Assembly (NCBI RefSeq): GCF_002944405.1
Contig: NZ_CP024307.1
Coordinates: forward strand, 2,686,501 to 2,750,500
Direction of reading: 5' to 3'
DNA: 64,000 bases
Source of the DNA: Sinorhizobium fredii
GTDB lineage: Bacteria; Pseudomonadota; Alphaproteobacteria; Rhizobiales; Rhizobiaceae
Program-made: the position numbers and the translations under genes
The notes under the pieces: model-generated
What the model saw: the letters and a program-made list of their open reading frames with translations, nothing else
What the model was told of the DNA's origin: nothing
The model's database searches: none
Shown here: piece by piece, positions 54,061-62,269 of the stretch
Layout of the letters: every line of letters begins with the position of its first letter
How positions within the stretch are numbered: position 1 is the stretch's first letter

Positions 54061-55548
54061 ATGGCACAGGCATCCGACAGCATCCGCTTCATCCTGAACG
54101 ATACGGAAATCGCACTCTCGGACGTTGCGCCGACAGACACATTGCTCGACTTCCTCAGGCTTCAACGCCGCCTCACCGGCACCAAGGAAGGCTGCGCCGA
54201 GGGCGATTGCGGCGCCTGCACCGTGCTCGTTGGCCGGCTTGCCGGCGACCCCCAAGGGCGTGAAAGCCTCGTCTATGAAACTGTCAATGCCTGCATCCGG
54301 TTCATCGGCTCGCTCAACGCCACGCATGTCGTCACCGTCGAGCATCTGGCGGCAAGCGACGGGGCGCTGCATCCGGTGCAGCAGGCGATGGTGGATTATC
54401 ACGGATCGCAATGCGGCTTCTGCACGCCCGGCATCGTCATGTCACTCTATGGCCTGTGGCTGACGAACGACAATCCGAGCCGTGCGGCGATCGAAAAGGC
54501 GCTGCAAGGCAATCTCTGTCGCTGCACCGGCTATGAGCCGATCGTGCGGGCGGCGGAAGCCGCCGCCAAAGAGCGCCCCTCGGCGATTTTCGATCCGATC
54601 ACCCGGACACGGGAGACCGTAGCGGCCCGGCTAAAGGCGTTTCAGCCGACGGAAACGATCGTCATCCGTAATGGCGAGAACTGCCTTGTCTTGCCGGCGG
54701 ATACGGCCGGCCTCGCAACGGCGCTCGCCGAGTACCCGACGGCGACGATTGTCGCGGGCTCGACCGATGTCGGGCTCTGGGTGACGAAGCAGATGCGCCC
54801 GATCAGCCCGGCGGTGTTCATCAGGGGCATCGCCGAACTGCAGCGGATCGATAGCTCCGGAGCCGGCCTGACCATTGGCGCCGGCGTCACTTATTCATCC
54901 GCCTTCGAAGCCCTTTCCTTGGCCTTTCCAAGCTTCGGACAGCTCCTCGACCGTATCGGCGGCGAGCAGGTGCGCAACATGGGAACGATCGGCGGCAACA
55001 TCGCCAATGGCTCGCCGATCGGCGACAGCCCGCCACCGCTGATCGCTCTCGGCGCAACGGTCAGTCTGCGCTCGAAGGACGGCACGCGCTCGCTGCCGCT
55101 CGAGGATTTCTTCATTGCCTATGGCAAGCAGGATCGCAGGCCCGGCGAATTCGTCGAGAGCATCTTCGTCCCGGCCCTGCCGGCGGGAGACCGCTTCGCG
55201 GCCTACAAGGTGACCAAGCGCCGCGACGAGGACATCTCCGCCCTGCTCGGCGCGTTCCGCATCGCGCTCGACGGCGGACGGGTGAAAGCCGCCCGCATCG
55301 CCTTTGGCGGCATGGCGGCCACCCCGAAGCGGCCGAAGGCCGTCGAGGCCGCGCTGATCGGCCAGCCCTGGACAGAGGATACGGTACGCGCAGCCCAGGC
55401 GGCCTTCGAAACGGATTATCAACCGATAACCGACTGGCGCGCCAGCAGCGCCTATCGCATGCTGGCGGCAAAGAACCTGCTGATGCGCTTCTTTCTGGAG
55501 AGCGTCGGCGAAAAGGCGCAGCTTGAGCGTTTCGAGGATGTGGCATGA
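54061..55548 (+). CDS. xdhA: Xanthine dehydrogenase small subunit (2Fe-2S and FAD)
   Basis: A 495-residue subunit with two [2Fe-2S] clusters (GCAEGDCGACTVLV at ~41-54; CGFCTPG and CRCTG at ~120-165) and an FAD domain (~200-480; VAGSTDVGLWV and TIGGNIANGSPIGD). It passes electrons from the molybdenum subunit to NAD in conversion of hypoxanthine and xanthine to urate. It starts 18 bases after bdhA; a GTG one codon upstream is possible. The stop is followed by a RIME element, not directly by xdhB. Confidence 0.95.
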   Translation: MAQASDSIRFILNDTEIALSDVAPTDTLLDFLRLQRRLTGTKEGCAEGDCGACTVLVGRLAGDPQGRESLVYETVNACIRFIGSLNATHVVTVEHLAASDGALHPVQQAMVDYHGSQCGFCTPGIVMSLYGLWLTNDNPSRAAIEKALQGNLCRCTGYEPIVRAAEAAAKERPSAIFDPITRTRETVAARLKAFQPTETIVIRNGENCLVLPADTAGLATALAEYPTATIVAGSTDVGLWVTKQMRPISPAVFIRGIAELQRIDSSGAGLTIGAGVTYSSAFEALSLAFPSFGQLLDRIGGEQVRNMGTIGGNIANGSPIGDSPPPLIALGATVSLRSKDGTRSLPLEDFFIAYGKQDRRPGEFVESIFVPALPAGDRFAAYKVTKRRDEDISALLGAFRIALDGGRVKAARIAFGGMAATPKRPKAVEAALIGQPWTEDTVRAAQAAFETDYQPITDWRASSAYRMLAAKNLLMRFFLESVGEKAQLERFEDVA

Positions 55549-55579
55549 GCGGTGGCCTCGAAGTCTGCGTCGTCAAATT

Positions 55580-55740
55580 GCCCCTCACCCATCCCCTCTC
55601 CCCGCGCGCGGGGAGAGGGGATGGAGGCAGCGCCCCGCTTCGCTCGGGAAGTGGCAGGAAGGAAAGTGGCGCTGTAAGTGCCTTCGCCCCGCTCGCGGGG
55701 AGAAGGTGGCCGGCAGGCCGGATGAGGGGCAGCAACTCCC
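55580..55740. repeat. RIME-like element inside the xdhA-xdhB gap
   Basis: Two large palindromes (CCCCTCTCCCCGCG/CGCGGGGAGAGGGG at 55592-55619, and CCTTCGCCCCGCTCGCGGGGAGAAGG near 55680-55707) with a CCGGATGAGGGGC tail. This is the fullest copy in the window and lies within an operon. A 70-codon frame crossing it is a by-product. Confidence 0.85.
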
Positions 55741-55760
55741 TCAGTTGGGGGCGCTAAGCG

Positions 55761-58097
55761 ATGGATAAATCCGCCTTCGAAGAACGCACCACCATCGCCG
55801 GCCCGATGCACAGCGAACTGCGCCACGACAGCGCCCACAAGCACGTCGCCGGGACCGCCGACTATATCGACGACATGCCGGAGCCCGCCGGCACCTTGCA
55901 CGGCGCACTTGGCCTCACCGACCGGGCCCATGCGGAAATCCTCGAAATGGACCTCTCCGCGGTTGCCGCCCTGCCCGGCGTCGTCTCGGTGCTGACCGCA
56001 AAGGACATGCCGCATTCGAACGACATCAGTTCCACGCATCTCCACGACGAGCCGGTGCTCGCCGACGACCGCGTGCAGTTTCATGGACAGCCGGCATTCG
56101 CGGTGATTGCCGAGACGCGCGACATTGCCCGCCGCGCGGCGCGGCTGGCGAAGATCACCTATCGCGACCTGCCCCACAGGATCGATGTGGCCGACGCAAT
56201 CGCCGGAGGCGGAGAGCTGGTCACCCCGCCATTGACTCTTCAGCGCGGCGACGCGGAGGGCGAACTGGAGCGCGCGCCACGCCGGCTCAAGGGCAAGATG
56301 CGCATCGGCGGCCAGGAGCATTTCTACCTGGAGGGGCACATCGCGCTCGCCATTCCGGGCGAGGATGACGACATGACCGTCTGGGTATCGACCCAGCATC
56401 CGAGCGAAATCCAGCATATGGTCGCGCAGGTGCTCGGCGTCCCCTCAAACGCCATCACCGTCAACGTCCGCCGTATGGGCGGCGGCTTCGGCGGCAAGGA
56501 GACGCAGGGCAACCAGTTCGCCGCACTCGCCGCCGTCGCCGCGCGCAAGCTGCGTCGTGCCGTCAAGTTCCGGCCCGACCGCGACGACGACATGGTGGCG
56601 ACCGGCAAGCGTCATGACTTTCTCGTCGATTACGACGTCGGCTTCGATGATGCCGGGACCATCCTGGCAGTGCAGGCGACGTATGCGGCGCGCTGCGGTT
56701 TCTCCGCCGATCTTTCCGGGCCGGTGACCGACCGAGCCCTCTTCCATGCCGACAACGCCTACTTCTATCCACACGTGAAACTGACCTCGCAACCCTTGAA
56801 AACCAATACGGTTTCCAATACCGCCTTTCGCGGTTTCGGCGGGCCGCAAGGCATGGTCGGCTGCGAGCGGATCATCGAGGAGGTTGCCTATGCGCTCGGC
56901 AAGGACCCGCTCGAAATCCGCAAGCTGAACTTCTATGGCGACAAGGATTCGGGACGCAACGTCACGCCCTACCATCAGAAGGTCGAAGACAACATCATCC
57001 GGCAGATCGTCGAGGAACTGGAGGCGAGCGCCGACTATCAGGGCCGGCGTGCCGCGATCATCGACTTCAACAAATCGAGCCGGGTGATCCGCAAGGGCAT
57101 CGCCCTGACGCCGGTCAAGTTCGGCATTTCCTTCACCCTGACCCATCTGAACCAGGCCGGCGCGCTCGTTCACATCTACACGGATGGCTCGGTCCATCTC
57201 AATCACGGCGGCACCGAAATGGGCCAGGGCCTCAACACCAAGGTGGCGCAGGTTCTCGCCGACAGTTTCCAGATCGATATCGACCGGGTGAAGATCACCG
57301 CGACGACGACCGGCAAGGTGCCGAACACCTCCGCAACCGCTGCCTCCTCGGGCTCCGATCTGAATGGCATGGCTGCCTTCGACGCCGCCCGCCAGATCAA
57401 GGAGCGCCTCGTCGCCTTCGCCGCCGAGCGCTGGCAGACGACCGCCGACTATGTCAGCTTCGTGCAGAACCACGTGAAGATCGGCGAAGAACGCGTGCCC
57501 TTCGCCGAATTCATCGGCCAGGCCTACATTGCCCGTGTGCAACTATCGGCCGCCGGCTTCTACAAAACGCCGAAGATTCACTGGGACCGCGCCGCCGGAC
57601 GCGGCACGCCCTTCTACTACTTCGCCTATGGGGCGGCCGTCTCGGAAGTATCGATCGACACATTGACCGGGGAATACCTCGTCGACCGGGTCGACGTGCT
57701 GCACGACGTCGGCCGCTCGCTCAATCCGGCGATTGACATCGGCCAGGTTGAGGGCGGCTTCGTGCAGGGCATGGGCTGGCTGACGACGGAGGAACTCTGG
57801 TGGGACGAGAAGGGGCGGCTGAAGACCCATGCCCCGTCGACCTACAAGATCCCGCTCGCCTCGGACCGGCCGAAGGTCTTCAACGTGCGCCTCGCCGAAT
57901 GGTCGGAAAATGCGGAAAAGACCATCGGCCGCTCCAAGGCGGTTGGCGAGCCGCCCTTGATGCTGCCGATCTCGGTGCTGGAAGCACTGTCGATGGCGGT
58001 CGCCAGCGTCGCCGACTATCGCGAATGTCCGAGGCTCGATGCGCCGGCGACGCCGGAGCGTGTCTTGATGGCGGTGGAGAGATTGAGAGGGATTTGA
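55761..58097 (+). CDS. xdhB: Xanthine dehydrogenase large subunit (molybdopterin)
   Basis: A 778-residue molybdenum subunit. Cofactor and active-site blocks are RRMGGGFGGKET (~235-246), FRGFGGPQG (~356-364, Arg for purine binding), HGGTEMGQGLNTK (~478-490) and VGEPPLMLP with the catalytic Glu near residue 728. It oxidises hypoxanthine and xanthine. No xdhC chaperone gene follows; it must lie elsewhere. AGTTGGGGGCG precedes the ATG, only a modest ribosome site. Confidence 0.96.
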   Translation: MDKSAFEERTTIAGPMHSELRHDSAHKHVAGTADYIDDMPEPAGTLHGALGLTDRAHAEILEMDLSAVAALPGVVSVLTAKDMPHSNDISSTHLHDEPVLADDRVQFHGQPAFAVIAETRDIARRAARLAKITYRDLPHRIDVADAIAGGGELVTPPLTLQRGDAEGELERAPRRLKGKMRIGGQEHFYLEGHIALAIPGEDDDMTVWVSTQHPSEIQHMVAQVLGVPSNAITVNVRRMGGGFGGKETQGNQFAALAAVAARKLRRAVKFRPDRDDDMVATGKRHDFLVDYDVGFDDAGTILAVQATYAARCGFSADLSGPVTDRALFHADNAYFYPHVKLTSQPLKTNTVSNTAFRGFGGPQGMVGCERIIEEVAYALGKDPLEIRKLNFYGDKDSGRNVTPYHQKVEDNIIRQIVEELEASADYQGRRAAIIDFNKSSRVIRKGIALTPVKFGISFTLTHLNQAGALVHIYTDGSVHLNHGGTEMGQGLNTKVAQVLADSFQIDIDRVKITATTTGKVPNTSATAASSGSDLNGMAAFDAARQIKERLVAFAAERWQTTADYVSFVQNHVKIGEERVPFAEFIGQAYIARVQLSAAGFYKTPKIHWDRAAGRGTPFYYFAYGAAVSEVSIDTLTGEYLVDRVDVLHDVGRSLNPAIDIGQVEGGFVQGMGWLTTEELWWDEKGRLKTHAPSTYKIPLASDRPKVFNVRLAEWSENAEKTIGRSKAVGEPPLMLPISVLEALSMAVASVADYRECPRLDAPATPERVLMAVERLRGI

Positions 58098-58147
58098 GCT
58101 GTTCAGGGGCAAGTTTGGCTCAACGATTTTCAGCAACCGTGGAGGCC

Positions 58148-58242
58148 CCTAACCCTCTCCCCGTTCTGACGGACTTGGGAGGTGCCGCGAGTCCCTTCGC
58201 CCCGCCTGCGGGGAGAAGGTCGCGGCAGCGGGATGAGGGGCA
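58148..58242. repeat. RIME-like element after xdhB
   Basis: A degenerate first half (CCCTCTCCCCG) and an intact palindrome CCTTCGCCCCGCC/TGCGGGGAGAAGG with the GCGGGATGAGGGGC tail. It lies between the xdhB stop and the convergent small DUF1127 gene and may end the xdh transcript. Confidence 0.75.
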
Positions 58243-58251
58243 TTTGTCGAC

Positions 58252-58455
58252 CTACCGGAGCCTTTCATCCTCCCGCCGCGGCACGTCCCAATCCATGACA
58301 CCCAAGTCTCTCTTCATGTAATCGGACGTCGTTTCGAGGTCGAGTTTCAAGCTCCGGCCTCTCATCCGACGAAAGGCAGAGGCGACTGTCCGGATTGCTC
58401 CACGCACTGAGCGAACTGGCTTTCTTTCAGCATATTCCAATACATCGCAGGACAT
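58252..58455 (-). CDS. Small DUF1127-like basic protein
   Basis: A 67-residue, Arg-rich protein whose C-terminal TSDYMKRDLGVMDWDVPRRED fits the DUF1127 pattern (LLxDIGL-R/D). Some alphaproteobacterial DUF1127 proteins bind RNA or affect phosphate and carbon metabolism and are controlled by LysR regulators. The frame continues to 58539, but the ATG at 58455 has AAGGGTG upstream and gives the usual short size. Divergent from the LysR gene across 103 bases. Confidence 0.7.
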   Translation of the reverse strand: MSCDVLEYAERKPVRSVRGAIRTVASAFRRMRGRSLKLDLETTSDYMKRDLGVMDWDVPRREDERLR

Positions 58456-58558
58456 CTGAGCACCCTTTCGAAAGCTGTGAACTTGACTTGCAGCATGCCG
58501 CCAAAGATGCTCGAACTCCAATCGAACATCTGCCTGCATGCATCAAGAGAACTTATCC

Positions 58559-59467
58559 ATGAAGATGTCGAAGCAGTTTCCGCTGAATGCGCTGAGGGTC
58601 TTCGAGGCAGCCGCACGGCTTGGCAGCTTCACCAGGGCCGGGGAGGAGCTCGGCATGACCCAGACGGCGGTTAGCTACCAGATCAAGCTCATCGAAGAGA
58701 GCGTCGGAGAGCCGCTGTTCCTCAGGAAGCCGCGCCAGGTGACGCTGACGGAAGTCGGCCAGCGGCTGTCGCCGAAGGTGACCGAAGCATTCGAACTGCT
58801 GCAGGACGCGGTCGCCTCGGCGCGCCGCGACACGGAAACGGCGCTGCTCATCAACTCGACGGCGACCTTTGCCTCGCAATGGCTTGCCCGAGAGATCGGC
58901 ACGTTCCAACTTGCACACCCGAATATCGCCGTACGTCTGGCGGCGAACGACGCAATCATCGATTTCAACAAGGAATCGGTCGACGTGGCGATCCGCTCCG
59001 GAACGGGCGATTGGCCGGGCCTTGTCAGCCATCGGCTGATGCGGGTGGAATTTGCCCCGATGCTCAGCCCCGCGCTTGCGGCGACGATCGGCGGCGTGCG
59101 CACGCCGCGAGACCTTCTGAAGCTCCCCATCATCGGCCCTGGGGATCCATGGTGGCCGGCATGGTTCCGCGCCGCCGGCGTCGACGACCCGGATTTGGCC
59201 GGCAGGCCGGCAATCCGGCTCGGCTCCCAAGCCTTCGAGGCGCGGGCAGCGGTCGCCGGCCAGGGCGTCGCCATTCTGATGCCGGAATTCTATAGCGACG
59301 ACGTGGCGCTCGGCCGGCTCTACCAGCCTTTCAAGCTGCGCTGCAGCGAGGGTCACGACTATTGGCTGGTCTATTCCTATGCCCGCCGCAATGCCTTCAA
59401 GATCCGCGCCTTCCGCGACTGGATCCTTGGCAAGCTAAATCCAGGCGAGCTGGCAGGCCAGCGATGA
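58559..59467 (+). CDS. LysR-family transcriptional regulator (GcvA-like)
   Basis: A 302-residue regulator: N-terminal winged helix (FPLNALRVFEAAARLGSFTRAGEELGMTQTAVSYQIKLIEES, ~7-48) and a periplasmic-binding-like effector domain (~95-295). It is of the GcvA subgroup. AAGAGAA lies 8 bases before the ATG at 58559; a start 21 bases upstream is possible. Placed between the xdh genes and the puuD-guaD genes and divergent from a DUF1127 gene, it could control either; the effector is unknown. Confidence 0.9.
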   Translation: MKMSKQFPLNALRVFEAAARLGSFTRAGEELGMTQTAVSYQIKLIEESVGEPLFLRKPRQVTLTEVGQRLSPKVTEAFELLQDAVASARRDTETALLINSTATFASQWLAREIGTFQLAHPNIAVRLAANDAIIDFNKESVDVAIRSGTGDWPGLVSHRLMRVEFAPMLSPALAATIGGVRTPRDLLKLPIIGPGDPWWPAWFRAAGVDDPDLAGRPAIRLGSQAFEARAAVAGQGVAILMPEFYSDDVALGRLYQPFKLRCSEGHDYWLVYSYARRNAFKIRAFRDWILGKLNPGELAGQR

Positions 59468-59621
59468 ATCGGTTTCGGAGAACGCCGCTCTAACCTTTTG
59501 GAAAAGATTGGTTTCAAGCGCGCTGGCATTGGCGGTGAAATACCACCGAGTGATCACGTCACCCCTTCCCCGCTCCCGTTTTTTCTCGCAAGCTGCGACA
59601 CCGGAGAGAAAGGGTATCTGA

Positions 59622-60854
59622 ATGTATGAATTCGCCATTGCCTGGGAATGGCTGGCCTTTGCCGTCCGCTGGCTGCATGTGGTGACGGCCATTGCCTGGA
59701 TCGGCTCGTCCTTCTACTTCATCGCGCTCGACCTCGGCTTGGTGAAACGCAACCACCTGCCGCCCGGCGCCTATGGCGAGGAATGGCAGGTGCATGGCGG
59801 CGGCTTCTACCACATCCAGAAATATCTGGTGGCGCCCGCCACGATGCCGGAACATCTCACCTGGTTCAAATGGGAGTCCTACGCCACCTGGCTCTCCGGC
59901 TTCGCGATGCTCTGCCTCGTCTATTACGGCGGCGCCGATCTGTTCCTGATCGACCGGCATGTGCTGGACATCTCGGCGACGACGGCAATCCTGATCTCGC
60001 TTGCATCGCTCGGTGTCGGCTGGGTCTTCTACGATCTCCTCTGCAAATCGCCGATCGGCAAGAATACCTGGGGCCTGATGGCCCTTCTCTACCTGGTGCT
60101 GGTCGCCATGGCCTGGGGCTACACGCAGGTCTTCACAGGCCGCGCTGCCTTCCTGCATCTCGGCGCCTTCACGGCGACGATCATGTCCGCCAACGTCTTC
60201 TTCATCATTATCCCCAACCAGAAGATCGTCGTCGCCGACCTGATCGCCGGCCGCACGCCCGATCCGAGGCTCGGCGCCCAGGCCAAGCAGCGTTCGCTGC
60301 ACAACAACTACCTGACCTTGCCCGTGATTTTCTTCATGTTGTCAAACCACTATCCGCTTGCCTTCGCGACGGCGTTCAACTGGATCATTGCGGCCCTGGT
60401 GTTCCTGATGGGCGTGACGATCCGCCACTGGTTCAACACCACGCATGCGCGCAAGGGCAAGCCGACCTGGACCTGGCTCGCGACAGCGATCCTCTTCATC
60501 CTGATCATGTGGCTGTCGACGGTGCCGAAGGTGCTGACCGGACAAGAGCGGGCCGAGGCCGCACCAGCGTTCAAGCGCTTTGCCGAAAACGCGCATTTCC
60601 CGGCCGTCAAGGACACGATCGCCACCCGCTGTAGCATGTGCCATGCGGCCGAGCCTGTTTACGAAGGCATTGGCCGGGCCCCGAAGGGGGTCACGCTCGA
60701 GAGCGACGCCGAGATTGCCGCTTTGGCGCGGGAAATCTATATCCAGGCCGGGCGCAGCCACGCCATGCCGCCCGGCAACATAACCGATATGACGGCGGAC
60801 GAACGCAGGCTGCTGACGGCCTGGTTCGAGAGCGCCGTCGGGGAGGCAGAATGA
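59622..60854 (+). CDS. puuD: Membrane urate hydroxylase PuuD with fused cytochrome c
   Basis: A 410-residue protein: eight or nine membrane helices over ~1-310 (DUF989 type; starts AWEWLAFAVRWLHVVTAIAWIGSSFY) and a C-terminal cytochrome c domain with CSMCH (337-341) and axial Met382 in HAMPPGN. PuuD oxidises urate to 5-hydroxyisourate, sending electrons through its heme to the respiratory chain in place of O2-dependent uricase. Its stop overlaps guaD by ATGA. GAGAAAGGG precedes the ATG. Confidence 0.95.
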   Translation: MYEFAIAWEWLAFAVRWLHVVTAIAWIGSSFYFIALDLGLVKRNHLPPGAYGEEWQVHGGGFYHIQKYLVAPATMPEHLTWFKWESYATWLSGFAMLCLVYYGGADLFLIDRHVLDISATTAILISLASLGVGWVFYDLLCKSPIGKNTWGLMALLYLVLVAMAWGYTQVFTGRAAFLHLGAFTATIMSANVFFIIIPNQKIVVADLIAGRTPDPRLGAQAKQRSLHNNYLTLPVIFFMLSNHYPLAFATAFNWIIAALVFLMGVTIRHWFNTTHARKGKPTWTWLATAILFILIMWLSTVPKVLTGQERAEAAPAFKRFAENAHFPAVKDTIATRCSMCHAAEPVYEGIGRAPKGVTLESDAEIAALAREIYIQAGRSHAMPPGNITDMTADERRLLTAWFESAVGEAE

Positions 60855-62167
60855 CATCCATCCTGATCCGCGGCCGCACATTGAGCTTCAACCGCGCGCC
60901 GGAGAGCATCGACGACAGCGCCGGCTATGCCTATGAAGGCGACGGCGCGCTCCTTGTCGAGGATGGCGTCATCAAGGCTTGCGGCCCCTACGCGACTGTA
61001 AAGACGGCAGCGCCGGAAGGGGTGGAGGAGATCGATCACCGGCCGCACCTCATCGTGCCGGGCTTCATAGACACGCATCTGCACTTCCCGCAGATGCAGG
61101 TCATGGCCTCCTACGCCGCCAACCTGCTCGAATGGCTGAACACCTACACGTTTCCGGAGGAATGCCGCTTCGTCGAAACCGCGCATGCGGAGCGGATCGC
61201 CCGGCACTTCTTCGACGAGATGGTCCGCCACGGCACGACGACGGCAACGGCCTATTGTTCGGTGCACAAGGCGTCCGTCGACGCCTTCTTCGCCGAGAGC
61301 CTGAGGCGCGGCACCTGCATGGTCGCCGGCAAGGTGATGATGGACCGCAACGCGCCGCAGGGCCTGCTCGACACGCCTGAGATGAGCTATGACGAGACGC
61401 GGGCGGTGATCGCCGACTGGCACGGCAGGGGCCGCAATCACGTCGCCATCACCCCGCGCTTCGCCATCACCTCGACGCCGGAGCAGATGGATGCGGCGAA
61501 ATCGCTCGTCCGCGAGTTTCCTGACCTGCACGTACAGACGCATCTCTCCGAAAACCGCGACGAAATCGCCTTTACCTGCGAGCTCTATCCCGAAGCCAAG
61601 GATTATACCGACGTCTACGCCCGCTACGGCCTGCTCGGGCGCAAGAGCCTTTTCGGTCATTGCATCCATCTCTCCGAGCGCGAAGCCGATGCGATGAGCG
61701 AGACCGGTTCTGTCGCCGTCTTCTGCCCGACATCCAACCTCTTTCTCGGTTCCGGCCTGTTTCCGCTCCACGCCCTGACGCGGCGGGCGAAACCGGTGCG
61801 CGTCTCGGTCGCCTCCGATATCGGCGGCGGCACCAGCTATTCGATGCTGAAGACGCTCGACGAGGCCTACAAGATCGTCCAGCTCCAAGGCGAACGGCTG
61901 AACCCCTTCGACAGCTTCTACATGATGACCCGGGGCAATGCCGAGGCGCTTTCGCTTGCCGATCGCATCGGCACGCTGGAGCCGGGCAGCGATGCCGACC
62001 TTGCGGTCCTCGACATGGCGGCCACACCGGCCATGGCGCTCAGGGCCGAAGTGGTCAATTCGCTCGCCGACGAGCTCTTCCTCCTGCAGACGATGGGCGA
62101 CGATCGCTCGATCGTCGAGACCTATGTGGCAGGCAAGCCGGCGAAATCCACGCTCGGCACCACCTGA
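60851..62167 (+). CDS. guaD: Guanine deaminase
   Basis: A 438-residue amidohydrolase converting guanine to xanthine. The zinc-binding block is [13 protein letters not shown] (~70-82), followed by the family's EWLNTYTFPEE, HLSENRDE and SDIGGGTSYSM blocks. It starts inside the puuD stop (ATGA), so the two are coupled; the much longer frame from 60638 runs through puuD in another frame and is rejected. Its product is the substrate of XdhAB. Confidence 0.96.
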   Translation: MTSILIRGRTLSFNRAPESIDDSAGYAYEGDGALLVEDGVIKACGPYATVKTAAPEGVEEIDHRPHLIVPGFIDTHLHFPQMQVMASYAANLLEWLNTYTFPEECRFVETAHAERIARHFFDEMVRHGTTTATAYCSVHKASVDAFFAESLRRGTCMVAGKVMMDRNAPQGLLDTPEMSYDETRAVIADWHGRGRNHVAITPRFAITSTPEQMDAAKSLVREFPDLHVQTHLSENRDEIAFTCELYPEAKDYTDVYARYGLLGRKSLFGHCIHLSEREADAMSETGSVAVFCPTSNLFLGSGLFPLHALTRRAKPVRVSVASDIGGGTSYSMLKTLDEAYKIVQLQGERLNPFDSFYMMTRGNAEALSLADRIGTLEPGSDADLAVLDMAATPAMALRAEVVNSLADELFLLQTMGDDRSIVETYVAGKPAKSTLGTT

Positions 62168-62269
62168 GGCAAGAGGTCAATTTTTTTGACCACTTGCCTC
62201 AGGCGACTATTACAACCCTTCCGAAAAGATGTTAAGGCGTCCGTCATCTCCATTCGATGAGGGCCATCC

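Noticed and set aside
55545..55757. A 70-codon frame between xdhA and xdhB
   Set aside because: It is made almost entirely of RIME palindrome sequence and has no protein-like features, though its ATGA start is discussed as a possible relic.
60638..60850. N-terminal extension of guaD into puuD
   Set aside because: The extension translates puuD in the wrong frame; the ATG at 60851 with the ATGA overlap gives the normal family start.
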